From Cedecea lapagei (GTDB taxonomy: Bacteria; Pseudomonadota; Gammaproteobacteria; Enterobacterales; Enterobacteriaceae): a DNA stretch of 64,000 nucleotides. The DNA lies in assembly GCF_900635955.1 (NCBI RefSeq), contig NZ_LR134201.1, positions 744,001 through 808,000 of the forward strand, read 5' to 3'. Shown piece by piece: positions 36,001 through 43,792 of this stretch (the first letter of the stretch is position 1; each line of letters starts with the position of its first letter). A model generated the notes under the pieces. It ran no database searches, was not told the origin of the DNA, and saw only the letters and a program-made list of their open reading frames with translations. Position numbers and translations under genes: made by a program.

Positions 36001-36515
36001 TCACCGTCGCCATCTTCTCCTTGATGTCTAAAGCCATCTGGAGTAACAGTGACTGACGCGGGCGCATTGGATTTTGATAAGGGAATCGGACTCAGTTTGC
36101 CAATTTTATCAACCGGTATGCCCTCTACTAAAACGGATCGCTGATAGCGTTTCCAATAGGTGCGGCCTTCAGATGAATGTTTTTCGCGGCGATAGTCGCC
36201 CCAGAAAGCATTGGCATGGATGGTTTTTGTTTCCAGCGAAATCAGAAAGGACAGTCCCATAGATGAAGGGCTAAAGCCTACAATGAGCGGAGGTTGTGAT
36301 TCGTACCCTCCACCCTCATCATCGTCATTGCCCGCAGCTAGTTCATCTTTTTCATAGTCGGGAATTTCAGACTTGAGGGGCGCCAAACGACCTATGATAT
36401 ATCGGGTTGTCGGAAATTCATTGATTGATTCGTCAGCTGTTGATGGCCCCATTAATTCCCGCTCGAGAGCTTCTAGAATTCGTGAGCGCGACTCTCGTTT
36501 GCTGCTATCAGGCAT
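33072..36515 (-). CDS. drmA: DISARM helicase DrmA
   Basis: 1147 codons from ATG 36515, chosen because it has an AAAGGA ribosome site and overlaps the drmMII stop by 8 bases; an ORF start at 36590 is less likely. Superfamily 2 motifs: Walker A WFPTGGGKTEAYLG (near residue 470), motif II IIQDELHLISG (near 717), and the C-terminal helicase part GVDIDRLGLMVVTGQPKS, EYIQATSRVGRKHPG (near 955). A Cys cluster (CPRCGTS ... CPNPKCEFC) lies between the halves. DrmA binds and translocates on DNA with DrmB. Confidence 0.92.
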   Translation of the reverse strand: MPDSSKRESRSRILEALERELMGPSTADESINEFPTTRYIIGRLAPLKSEIPDYEKDELAAGNDDDEGGGYESQPPLIVGFSPSSMGLSFLISLETKTIHANAFWGDYRREKHSSEGRTYWKRYQRSVLVEGIPVDKIGKLSPIPLSKSNAPASVTVTPDGFRHQGEDGDGDGQVFLEGVVHHIDGAKAVSLFLVNRRPKGDDSDKAKDQQWLMQPKLQVFGADKYPIFIAKDFDKDISKDPEIAAANMLYRDAKQFATGHGVAAGWDGLNVTRDRASLLFTDFIPNFEVPSLIAQSGAISGLNLDMWELSQCATPNDLFQAIEPLVLTYEKWVADRKAETQRVPFNSTPENIDTSKVLIECCKDAARRMREGLELIRDENNAFEAFLFSNHVMWDQRIHAIWAGRTKDSADGKTVGSPFDEDINNSGNRTWRPFQMGFILLNIASMVNKPKSGEKVAADRKLVDLLWFPTGGGKTEAYLGLAAFTLAYRRLRGDVNGLDSSAGVSIIMRYTLRLLTVQQFQRATALICACELVRKSNSEKWGQEPFKIGLWVGKATTPNDAKASGKALEDLDEGKKPRDGSPVQLVSCPRCGTSLVTQQGKPENQTYDFDNVRLRTLVRCPNPKCEFCARKSNDQGLPVVVVDDEIYRECPSLVIATVDKFARMPFKGETQALFGLRDRYSPTYGHLTPGHGEKPNQRVVKDAQRARRLVPPELIIQDELHLISGPLGTMVGLYETAVDFLTRVEVETGVSIPAKIIASTATIRRAREQIRQLYNRDLSIFPPSGLSSKDSFFAKEQEIKEDDDKTAGRLYVGLNAPGSSTKTLLVRVYAALLAAGEAEITRDHEAADPYATVVGYFNSLRALGGARRLVEDDIKKRLRYLSQQRGFPQRYINDPDELTSRLDSWRIPGLLKRLDNRFPREQGKQHPVDVLLATNMISVGVDIDRLGLMVVTGQPKSTAEYIQATSRVGRKHPGLVITMYNWLGARDLSHYEHFRGYHAALYRYVEAISVTPFSSRALDRGLRGAFAAMQRLGGQNMAREVQAQNFDPAVPGTDLMITDITLRAADLVGKKNAKLVNERLMSSRDDWAHYADDLLRYSWLKSGERPPNNARVLLKTSGTDNEGQWYTPGSLREVEPTAAFYLSDEE

Positions 36516-37755
36516 TGGCTTGTTCCTTTTGTTCGCGTTTTTGTGCTCTTGGACCTTTTCCTGTTCCTGGGTGGGCATCGTGAGTGCCACTTAAAGACAA
36601 GTATTTTTTCGGTACTGCTTTAGGCTTTTCCGGTGGTGGGCAATCGTTACGTCTTTTAGGAATCAAATTCAGCTTTTTACGAACACGCTCACCAAAGAAC
36701 TGGCGCCGAATTTCCAAGCCAAAAAATTCGCCAATTGCCGGCGGAACCGCATTTCCAATTTGCATGTGCGCCGCACGTCGATCTCCGGAAAACTGAAAAT
36801 TATCAGGAAAAGTTTGTAGGCGGGCTAGTTCACGAATCGAAAGTAGTCTGCCTTTCCAGTGGAAAGGTCCTGTTGCTGGGCCTGGCTGAGCTTGAATCGT
36901 CCAACTTGGTTTGTCTTTCGCGAGCTTTAAAAGAAATGACCAAAAGCGAGTTCTCCAACCGAATAAGGGAAGCCCACCCATTTTCTCGGTATGCCAGAGG
37001 TAGTTTTGGCCTTCAGGAATTGTTGGTAAAAGCTCCGCCCATTTGCCTGAAGGTTTAACCTCATCCAACCAAATATCGACATCCAAATCGCCAATCGAAT
37101 CCCACGTAGTTAAATGAGGTTGCCCATGACCATTTAGTTTATCAGGATCGAAATGCGTTGGCGCAGGCAGTTTAAAATGCTTTCCATCTCTGCTGGCAAC
37201 GATAAATACACGTTCTCGTGACTGAGGAACACCATAGTCAGCTGCGTTTAGAGATATTACATGTGGATGGTAATTAGTTTTTTTCTCTCGATTGATCTTG
37301 TTCAGCTCATTTACCAACAGTTGTAACCCTTCATCCTTGTCGGAATAAGCAATGCCTTTGACGTTCTCAAGCAATATCACTTCCGGCTGTGCTTCGCGGA
37401 CGATATCGAGATAGGCCTTCAGGGTTTTAGCTCTCGGGTCGGTTAGTCGATCAGTATCGCCTGTAACCCAATATCCAGACTTGGAAAATGGCTGGCAGGG
37501 CGGCCCACCGGCAAGCAGGGTCAACTCTTTGGGCTTTAGTCCTGACTGTCTTAACAATTCACTGGGAGCCAATGCATGAATGTCACCCGGTGAGGCAAGT
37601 TTCCACTTGGGGTGGTTTAAAGCGAGAGTTTGCTGTGCAATGGGATCAATTTCTACGCAGAGCTTGTTAGTAAATCCTGCTGCGCTCAGCCCTAAGTCTA
37701 AGCCTCCGGCTCCGCTAAACAAGGAAATCATGGTTTTTGCCTGCTTACTACTCAT
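36508..37755 (-). CDS. drmMII: DISARM cytosine-5 DNA methyltransferase DrmMII
   Basis: 415 codons. Class I Dcm-type enzyme with motif I FSGAGGLDLGLSAAGF (residues 13-28), catalytic motif IV GGPPCQPFSKSGYW (Cys87), motif VI LLENVKG and motif VIII QSRERVFIVA; motif IX/X regions end TFPDNFQFSG and QIGNAVPP. It marks self DNA by 5-methylcytosine. A methyltransferase of this type defines class 2 DISARM, yet this locus also has DrmD and DrmMI. The start overlaps the regulator gene by 4 bases (ATGA) and the stop overlaps drmA by 8, so expression is coupled. Confidence 0.92.
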   Translation of the reverse strand: MSSKQAKTMISLFSGAGGLDLGLSAAGFTNKLCVEIDPIAQQTLALNHPKWKLASPGDIHALAPSELLRQSGLKPKELTLLAGGPPCQPFSKSGYWVTGDTDRLTDPRAKTLKAYLDIVREAQPEVILLENVKGIAYSDKDEGLQLLVNELNKINREKKTNYHPHVISLNAADYGVPQSRERVFIVASRDGKHFKLPAPTHFDPDKLNGHGQPHLTTWDSIGDLDVDIWLDEVKPSGKWAELLPTIPEGQNYLWHTEKMGGLPLFGWRTRFWSFLLKLAKDKPSWTIQAQPGPATGPFHWKGRLLSIRELARLQTFPDNFQFSGDRRAAHMQIGNAVPPAIGEFFGLEIRRQFFGERVRKKLNLIPKRRNDCPPPEKPKAVPKKYLSLSGTHDAHPGTGKGPRAQKREQKEQANA

Positions 37756-37967
37756 GTATTGTTCTCGCCTTTTTGATATTCGAGCAGCTCGCCTACAGAA
37801 ACGGAGAGATACTCACAGAGAGTATTAATCGTTTCTAAATCAATCCTCACTAGGGTCTCGTGATACATCCTCGTCAGGGTCCCCCTGTTTATCCCAGTGT
37901 CTCGCGAAACATCTGAAATTTTGAGTCTCCGCTCCCCCATCAACCTAGAAAGATGGTTTTTGATCAT
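37752..37967 (-). CDS. XRE-family regulator of the DISARM operon
   Basis: 71 codons. A compact Cro/C1-type helix-turn-helix protein: RLKISDVSRDTGINRGTLTR, ending YLSVSVGELLEYQKGE. It overlaps drmMII by ATGA, so regulator and methylase are coupled like the C protein of restriction-modification systems. It probably represses or times the operon until host DNA is methylated. The upstream region 37968-38212 is AT-rich and has no other gene; operator sites are expected there. Confidence 0.8.
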   Translation of the reverse strand: MIKNHLSRLMGERRLKISDVSRDTGINRGTLTRMYHETLVRIDLETINTLCEYLSVSVGELLEYQKGENNT

Positions 37968-38212
37968 CCAAGATACCCATTATGACCTGAAAGAGGTAAT
38001 TTTCGTCTGTTTGTGCTCACTTTACGTTATTAGATGATATTAGGGCAAGTTGCCAACATCACAGCATATTAGTCATTAGGTGTGGAGATATCGTACTGAA
38101 TCGACTCTAAGTAGTTATTATTCTAGGCATCTTCACGATGCCCGCTTCTGGCACTCAGCAGACGTTCGTAGAACTTACATGCTGTACACCGAAAGCTTTT
38201 TGGAAAGGTATG
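37968..38212. promoter_or_regulatory. promoter region of the DISARM regulator operon
   Basis: 245 bases without a gene, ending at the left end of an IS3 remnant. A hairpin GGCATCTTCACGATGCC is visible near 38137. Promoters for the reverse operon are expected in the first 100 bases; none was matched with confidence. Confidence 0.35.
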
Positions 38213-38242
38213 TGATCCCACCCATGTAATGTGGACACAGCC

Positions 38243-38488
38243 CTAAGCGAGATTTTCGTTTTCAAATTGTACCGGGCTGAGACCGTCACAGGCACTGTGA
38301 CGACGCCACCGATTGTAATCACACTCGATATAATTAAACACCGTCGTCCGCATTATTTCCCGGCTGATAAAGCGTTCCTCGTGGATACACTCTACTTTCA
38401 GCGAATGAAAGAAGCTTTTCGCATACGCATTATCGTAGCAGAAACCTTTTGCGCTCATGCAGCTGTGCAGGCTATGCCGCTTCAGCAA
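38243..38488 (-). pseudogene. IS3 OrfB, C-terminal remnant
   Basis: Reverse frame with KGFCYDNAYAKSFFHSLKVE, in which the usual catalytic AESFF Glu has become Lys (AKSFF), then REIMRTTVFNYIECDYNRWR and the usual end SPVQFENENLA. The rest of the gene (38490-38850) is in other frames and broken by stops. Confidence 0.85.
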
Positions 38489-38884
38489 TACCTGATAATC
38501 CGCTGTTCAGTACTGGTCACCACGGCTTGTATGAACGATAACTGACTGGGCTGAACTTCTGGCTGGCTTTCGCCCGCAGTTCCTGACTGCGCAGTTTGGC
38601 GGCGATGGTTTTGAAATTATATTCAGGCAGTTCTTCGGCGAGACGAGGCACACCATAACGCTGCTATGCCCCAGTGAATGCCTGACTGACAGCAATATCA
38701 CAGATGAGCCGGAACTGGTGGTTTGGGCCGGCTTGATGGCGACGTTTGAGCCGCGCATACAAACCGCTTCGGGCACTCAGGAGCACGCGACACACGGCTT
38801 TGACGCTGAAGTCAGCCTGATGCTTTTCGATGAAGACATACTTCATTTAAGGCGCTTCGCGAAGTCTGTCGCGGCCTTTTGGAG

Positions 38885-39141
38885 AATGGCCAGCTCCTCT
38901 GCCTGCTCAGCCAGTTAGCGTTTGAGGCGGGCATTTTCAGCAGTCAGTTTGTTCTCCCGTTCTGAGAATGTCATTTGCTGCTGTTGTTTACTGCGCCAGT
39001 TGTAGAGCTGTGATTCATACAGGCTGACTTTACGGGCGGCGGCAGCGACACCAATACGCTCAGCCAGTTTCAGTGCCTCATCGCGGAATTCGGGTGTGTA
39101 CTATTTACTGGCTGTTTTGCTGGTTGATGCTGGTTTTGTCA
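38885..39141 (-). pseudogene. IS3 OrfA remnant with stops
   Basis: Starts MTKPASTSKTASK, then a stop, then YTPEFRDEALKLAERIGVAA and VSLYESQLYNWRSKQQQ, then another stop before LAEQAEELAILQKAATDFAK. The sequence is otherwise that of IS3 OrfA. Confidence 0.8.
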
Positions 39142-39495
39142 TGAGTAATCGACCTCTGGTCGAGAGTTTACTCACTTAGTCGCGTGTCAACTAATAGTGG
39201 GTAGGATTAATGAAGTGGGAGGGGGGCCTGCAGGGCTTTGAAGTATATGGCTAAGCGTGCTGAACAAAAATTCCAGCAACTATGAGCATCTGATATTCAC
39301 TGCTCACATATTCTATAGGTAGAATTGTAGGTTTAAATAATATATAAATAAATATCTATATTATTCAATAATAAAACACCAATGCATCATTAGCGTATGG
39401 GCGTCGCTTTTAGATACATATTTTTCGCTCGTCGGCCCGGAACTGAATTTTCTGCCAGCCACTCACCAGAAAACATCGCAACAGTGGAGATAACC

Positions 39496-40212
39496 ATGTT
39501 TTCTGCAGTCGGCCAGTCAAGCCGCGTTCAGCCTGCCACGCTCAGTGCCAGCGCAAGGATCCATCCTGATATCAAAATTAAGCCGCCGGTAAACGACGCT
39601 GTCCAGGCGCTGGCGGACCTGTTCCATGATAACAAGCTTGCCTACCTTGGCGATCTCCATGGCCAGCACGCAATTCCGGATTTCGTCCGGCATGCCATTC
39701 CCGAGTTGAAAAAGGCGGGAGTAGAGCTGCTGGCGGTAGAGTTTGTGAAGTACAGCGACAATGCTCTGTTTCGAGAGGCGCTGGCTCATGGAAAAGAGGC
39801 AACAAAAAACTTCATCATGAATGCCTGGTCGAAACACGGTGAGGCCTGGGTAGACAAAGTGGCCGGGGCACTTTATGAAGCGCACAAAGCCGGAATTGCC
39901 GTAGCCGGCATCGACCGCCATATCGCGGGCGCGGCGCCAAAAACGCCAATGGAAGCTATCAGATATATGAATAAGAGGCTGGCGTTGAACGGGGCGTGGA
40001 ACGCCGCAACGGAAAAGGAGGAGCGTGCGATTGGCGCCAGGAAAACGCTGGTTTGGGGCGGCGGCGGGCATTTTCATCACAGCCGTGAGCAGGGGCCGAA
40101 GGATATGCGTCCTGGCCCGGTCGTCGCCTTTAGCGCTAGTGAGCAGGGCACAGGCTGCTCGCTGAATGATAAAGACGATAACAGCCATCTGGTGATTCAC
40201 ATACCGAAATAA
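39496..40212 (+). CDS. ChaN/TIKI-fold protein, possible secreted effector
   Basis: 238 codons from ATG 39496 with GTGGAGA upstream; an in-frame start at 39397 lacks a good ribosome site. Conserved positions resemble the ChaN/erythromycin-esterase/TIKI superfamily: YLGDLHGQHAIPDF (His), LLAVEFVKYSDN (Glu) and VWGGGGHFHHS (His). Related domains occur in the C-terminus of Pasteurella multocida toxin. The N-terminal 25 residues (MFSAVGQSSRVQPATLSASA) are Ser/Gln-rich without a signal peptide, a pattern seen in type III effectors. The upstream 39210-39495 region is AT-rich. Fold call is moderate; secretion is inference. Confidence 0.6.
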   Translation: MFSAVGQSSRVQPATLSASARIHPDIKIKPPVNDAVQALADLFHDNKLAYLGDLHGQHAIPDFVRHAIPELKKAGVELLAVEFVKYSDNALFREALAHGKEATKNFIMNAWSKHGEAWVDKVAGALYEAHKAGIAVAGIDRHIAGAAPKTPMEAIRYMNKRLALNGAWNAATEKEERAIGARKTLVWGGGGHFHHSREQGPKDMRPGPVVAFSASEQGTGCSLNDKDDNSHLVIHIPK

Positions 40213-40247
40213 GAAAAACGGGGAATAACTCTTCCCCCGTTTTTCTT
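40211..40247. terminator. convergent terminator
   Basis: Near-perfect inverted repeat AAGAAAAACGGGGGA-like / TCCCCCGTTTTTCTT with an 8-base loop between the ChaN-like gene and the chemotaxis receptor gene. A and T tracts serve both directions. Confidence 0.85.
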
Positions 40248-40253
40248 CCCGCG

Positions 40254-41819
40254 TCAGGAAGCGACCTGGAAAACGCTCACCGTTTCACGCAGGATGCGGG
40301 ATTGGGTATCGAGCGATGTCGCGGTAGAGGAGGTCACCTCTACCAGGGAGACGTTCTGCTGAAGATTCTTATCCATTTGCGCGACGGCCTGTGCGACCTC
40401 GTTAACGCCGGCCGCCTGCTCCGCCGAATTATGCGCAATTTCGTTCACAATACTGTTCACCTGGCTGACGGTAGTCAAAATCTTGCTCATGGTTTCCGCC
40501 GCCCGATCGATCTCCTGTGCACCGCTGTTCACCCGCTGGACAGAGCCCGTAATCAGGCCTTTGATTTCTTTTGCAGCGCTGGATGAACGCTGCGCAAGAG
40601 CGCGAACCTCGGTGGCGACAACGGCGAAACCTCGCCCCTGTTCACCGGCTCTGGCGGCCTCAACCGCTGCGTTAAGCGCCAGAATATTGGTCTGGAAAGC
40701 AATGCCTTCAATGACAGAAGTGATATCCGCAATGCGTACTGACTCCTGAGTAATCTCCTCCATGGTGCTGACGATGCCCTGCACCATTTCACTGCCCTGA
40801 GCAACTTCGCTGGAAGCGGAGCTGGCTAGCTTACTGGCATACTGCGCGCTTTCTGCATTGTTGCGTACGGTGCCTGCCACCTGGTCCATGGCCGCCGAAG
40901 TTTGCTGCAGGGCGGCAGCCTGGTTTTCGGTACGAGCAGAGAGCGAGCTGCTTCCTTTTGCAATTTCAGCGCTTGCGCTGGCCACCCCTTCGGCATTGCT
41001 GCGTACTTCTAGCACCAGCTGACGTAGAGCGTTTTGCATATGGGTGAGGGAGGCCAGAATGCTGCTGGTGTCTTTTTTGCGCAGCGCAGGGGTTTGCGTC
41101 AGATCTCCGGCCGCGATGGCGTTGGTCATTCGCAGCAAATCGACTGGTTCACCGCCGAGAGAAAGCGTGATTTTGCGCGTTGTCGACCAGGTGATGAGCA
41201 GGCCAAGCGCCACTGCAGCCAGCGCAAGGGTCAGCATTAAAAGATGGAATGTGCGTGCGATGCCCCGAGCGGTATTGGCAAGCGTATCGTTCAGCTGCGT
41301 TTCCATGTCAATGAAGCCGTTTATGGTTGCCAGCCAGTTAACAAATGCCGGACGAGCCTGATTAAGGATTATCCGGCGTGCGCCCTCCACGTCGCCTTTT
41401 TGCTGCAGAGAAATAATTTCATTCACCAGCGGCAGAGTTTGCTGCTCGGCTTCTTTTATCTTTTCGTACTGCGAGCGTTCTGCCGGGGTGACGTCATTGC
41501 CCAGGGAAAAGATGCCCTCCATCGGCTGAACGGATGCCTGGTAATCCTGTTCCAGCTTACGGATATGGTCGATTACGCCAGGCAGTTCGCCGGCAGGAAC
41601 CAGCGTCACGTCGCGGATGGCTATCGAGCGGTCGTGCACGCTGCCGCGGAAGTTAACGGCATAGCGCTGCTTAACATTATTGATATCGTTAATGGTAATC
41701 AGGGCATTATTTATTTTATTTACCTGCATTATCGCCACCAGCGTCAGAACAACCAGCGTCAATAAAATAATGATAAAGCTGCCGGAAATTCGCGAGCCAA
41801 CGGAAAGGTTTTTAAACAT
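40254..41819 (-). CDS. methyl-accepting chemotaxis protein
   Basis: 521 codons. Two membrane helices (residues 10-33 and about 190-211) enclose a periplasmic four-helix sensor of the Tar type. A HAMP domain follows, then the cytoplasmic signalling helix with the tip ITSVIEGIAFQTNILALNAA and EQGRGFAVVATEVRALAQRS. The C-terminus ends VFQVAS without the NWETF tether for CheR/CheB. Ligand is unknown. The gene is monocistronic. It is convergent with the upstream gene and has a long AT-rich leader. Confidence 0.95.
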   Translation of the reverse strand: MFKNLSVGSRISGSFIIILLTLVVLTLVAIMQVNKINNALITINDINNVKQRYAVNFRGSVHDRSIAIRDVTLVPAGELPGVIDHIRKLEQDYQASVQPMEGIFSLGNDVTPAERSQYEKIKEAEQQTLPLVNEIISLQQKGDVEGARRIILNQARPAFVNWLATINGFIDMETQLNDTLANTARGIARTFHLLMLTLALAAVALGLLITWSTTRKITLSLGGEPVDLLRMTNAIAAGDLTQTPALRKKDTSSILASLTHMQNALRQLVLEVRSNAEGVASASAEIAKGSSSLSARTENQAAALQQTSAAMDQVAGTVRNNAESAQYASKLASSASSEVAQGSEMVQGIVSTMEEITQESVRIADITSVIEGIAFQTNILALNAAVEAARAGEQGRGFAVVATEVRALAQRSSSAAKEIKGLITGSVQRVNSGAQEIDRAAETMSKILTTVSQVNSIVNEIAHNSAEQAAGVNEVAQAVAQMDKNLQQNVSLVEVTSSTATSLDTQSRILRETVSVFQVAS

Positions 41820-42549
41820 GATAACTCTCTTTTAATTAATATTGAGCATGATGGTGTTGGTGTTGTCAGAGTTTTTTCCTGCAGTGGATACAGGAGGGTA
41901 AGTCGCCTTGCAGGTTATTAAGCGAATAGAAAAATTAATATGCAGGAAATTCGTTGTCAATGGGGAGGCGGGCGAGAGCGTCAGGAGTGTAGCCTGAGGT
42001 GCAATGCTCTATTTCATAAGTAAAAATGGTTTTTATTTTTAACTTCCCTAAGTCAAATATTCTATTTTAATTATCAATATATTGATTTTTTAAATGGTAT
42101 TGGCCTGCTTCTTTCGGTGATAAATGAGGCACCCGCCAGGGCAGTTACGTCTGCTAACAAATGTTTATTATTTGTTTAAGATTTATATCTTTGCCTATTA
42201 ATAAAAAAGGTCAAATCAATCTATTTAAAATAGCATCAGGAATGGCAGGGGTAATCGTTAATCACTTTTATTTCCCTTCTTTTATTAATGTAATGTAAGG
42301 GGCTAAAAAAAATTTATTACTTGGGAATAAATTTCCAACTTGTTCGTTCTATGTGCTCAGGAGCTCAATGCTGTTTCATCTTTGTGAGCCGAATCGATGC
42401 GAGAACCCCGTTCGATCTAACTCAGATGACCATTTATTCGCCAATGCCAGAAAAAATATACCATTTTTTCCGGAAGGACTTATCCTGAATGGAGTGAAGC
42501 GGCGCTCGGATGCTCTGACGCAGCTTCCGTCATTCCTCAAGGATAAAAT
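41820..42549. other. 730-base AT-rich intergenic region
   Basis: Separates the divergent chemotaxis receptor and terC. I see no gene; a 104-codon open frame overlapping terC has no support. The last 170 bases before terC could form a leader RNA, but no clear manganese-riboswitch signature was matched. Confidence 0.6.
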
Positions 42550-43590
42550 ATGGTCTCTACACATATTGGTTTCCCGACCGAAACGGTGGCGGTATTTATT
42601 GCGCTCTCGGTGGGTGCCATTTTCATCGACCTCTTTATGCACCGCAAAGACGAGCCTGTCTCGCTGAAAAGTGCCGCACTGTGGTCGGTGTTCTGGGTTA
42701 CAGTGGCAATGCTTTTTGCCGGTTTTTTGTATGTGCATCATGGTGCAGAAGTCGCCAGTTTGTTTGTCACCGGCTATGCGCTTGAGAAGGTGCTTTCGGT
42801 CGATAATCTGTTTGTCATGATGGCAATTTTTGCCTGGTTCGGCATCCCGGATCGCTTCCGACACCGCGTGCTGTACTGGGGCGTTATCGGGGCGATTGTG
42901 TTCAGGGGGATTTTTGTCGCCATCGGCACCGGACTGCTCTCCCTTGGGCCCTATGTTGAAATCGTGTTTGCGCTCATTGTGGCCTGGACGGCGGTGATGA
43001 TGCTGAAAGGCGACGGCGGGGAGGAAGAGGTCGAGGACTATTCCCAGCATCTGGCCTACCGGTTGGTTAAGCGGTTTTTCCCCCTCTGGCCAAAGCTTGC
43101 AGGACGCAAATTCCTGCTTAACCAGGCGGAGGTCGACCGGGAGCTTGAGAAGCCAGAGAACCAGGCGATCTCCGTCGGGCGAGTAAAAAAAGCCGCGCTT
43201 TACGCTACGCCGCTGATGCTGTGCGTGGCGGTGGTTGAACTCTCTGATGTGATGTTTGCTTTTGACTCTGTTCCGGCGATCATTGCCGTCAGCCGTGAAC
43301 CGCTTATCGTCTACAGCGCAATGATGTTCGCGATCCTTGGTCTGCGTACGCTCTATTTCGTGCTGGAGGCGTTAAAACAGTACCTTGTCCACCTTGAAAA
43401 AGCCGTGGTGGTGCTGCTGTTCTTTATCGCGGTTAAACTTGGCCTCAATGCCAGCGAACACATCTGGCATCACGGTTATAGCATCTCTGCTACCGCCAGC
43501 CTGTATGTTGTGCTCGGCGTGCTGGCGGTGGGCATCATCCTCAGCGTGATGTTCCCGGCAAAACCTGAATCGAGCGACAGCAAGAATTAA
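42550..43590 (+). CDS. terC: TerC-family membrane protein
   Basis: 346 codons with about nine membrane helices. The sequence opens MVSTHIGFPTETVAVFIALS and contains EKVLSVDNLFVMMAIFAWF and FAFDSVPAIIAVSREPLI, the two Asp-bearing TerC motifs, close to TerC of the IncHI2 ter operon. TerC-family proteins export manganese or support tellurite resistance. No terZABDEF genes are near, so a metal-export or membrane-protein role is more likely than tellurite resistance. Confidence 0.9.
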   Translation: MVSTHIGFPTETVAVFIALSVGAIFIDLFMHRKDEPVSLKSAALWSVFWVTVAMLFAGFLYVHHGAEVASLFVTGYALEKVLSVDNLFVMMAIFAWFGIPDRFRHRVLYWGVIGAIVFRGIFVAIGTGLLSLGPYVEIVFALIVAWTAVMMLKGDGGEEEVEDYSQHLAYRLVKRFFPLWPKLAGRKFLLNQAEVDRELEKPENQAISVGRVKKAALYATPLMLCVAVVELSDVMFAFDSVPAIIAVSREPLIVYSAMMFAILGLRTLYFVLEALKQYLVHLEKAVVVLLFFIAVKLGLNASEHIWHHGYSISATASLYVVLGVLAVGIILSVMFPAKPESSDSKN

Positions 43591-43632
43591 GCGGATTGAA
43601 GGACGCCTTCAGGCGAGGGTGTGAGGTTGCTA

Positions 43633-43668
43633 ACAAAGAGGGAAAAAGCGTGGTTTTTCCCTCTTTGT
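43633..43668 (+). terminator. terminator after terC
   Basis: Perfect 15-base inverted repeat ACAAAGAGGGAAAAA / TTTTTCCCTCTTTGT with a 6-base loop. Confidence 0.8.
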
Positions 43669-43792
43669 GGCTATTAGCCGAAAATCAATAAATTGATTTT
43701 CTTTTTTTTGACGAGCCGTCGGTATTTCTTCTTTCGCCAGAGGTATGTCAGCAGTCTGACTCTTTCAGGTGAAGGCGTTTTGTTCACCTGTC

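Larger units (their letters stand above)
38213..39209 (-). mobile_element. decayed IS3 copy
   Basis: About 1 kb, shorter than full IS3 (about 1.26 kb). The left end TGATCCCACCCATGTAATGT and the right end GACTAAGTGAGTAAACTC on the reverse strand resemble IS3 ends. OrfA is recognisable on the reverse strand (YTPEFRDEALKLAERIGVAA) but carries in-frame stops after SKTASK, after ARLKR and after FAKRLK. The OrfB end (CYDNAYAKSFFHSLKVECIH) is at 38243-38488. The element is dead. Confidence 0.85.

Noticed and set aside
42380..42549. Manganese riboswitch (yybP-ykoY type) before terC
   Set aside because: The conserved GGGGAGTAG-type start and paired loops were not found by eye, so it is not listed as a feature.
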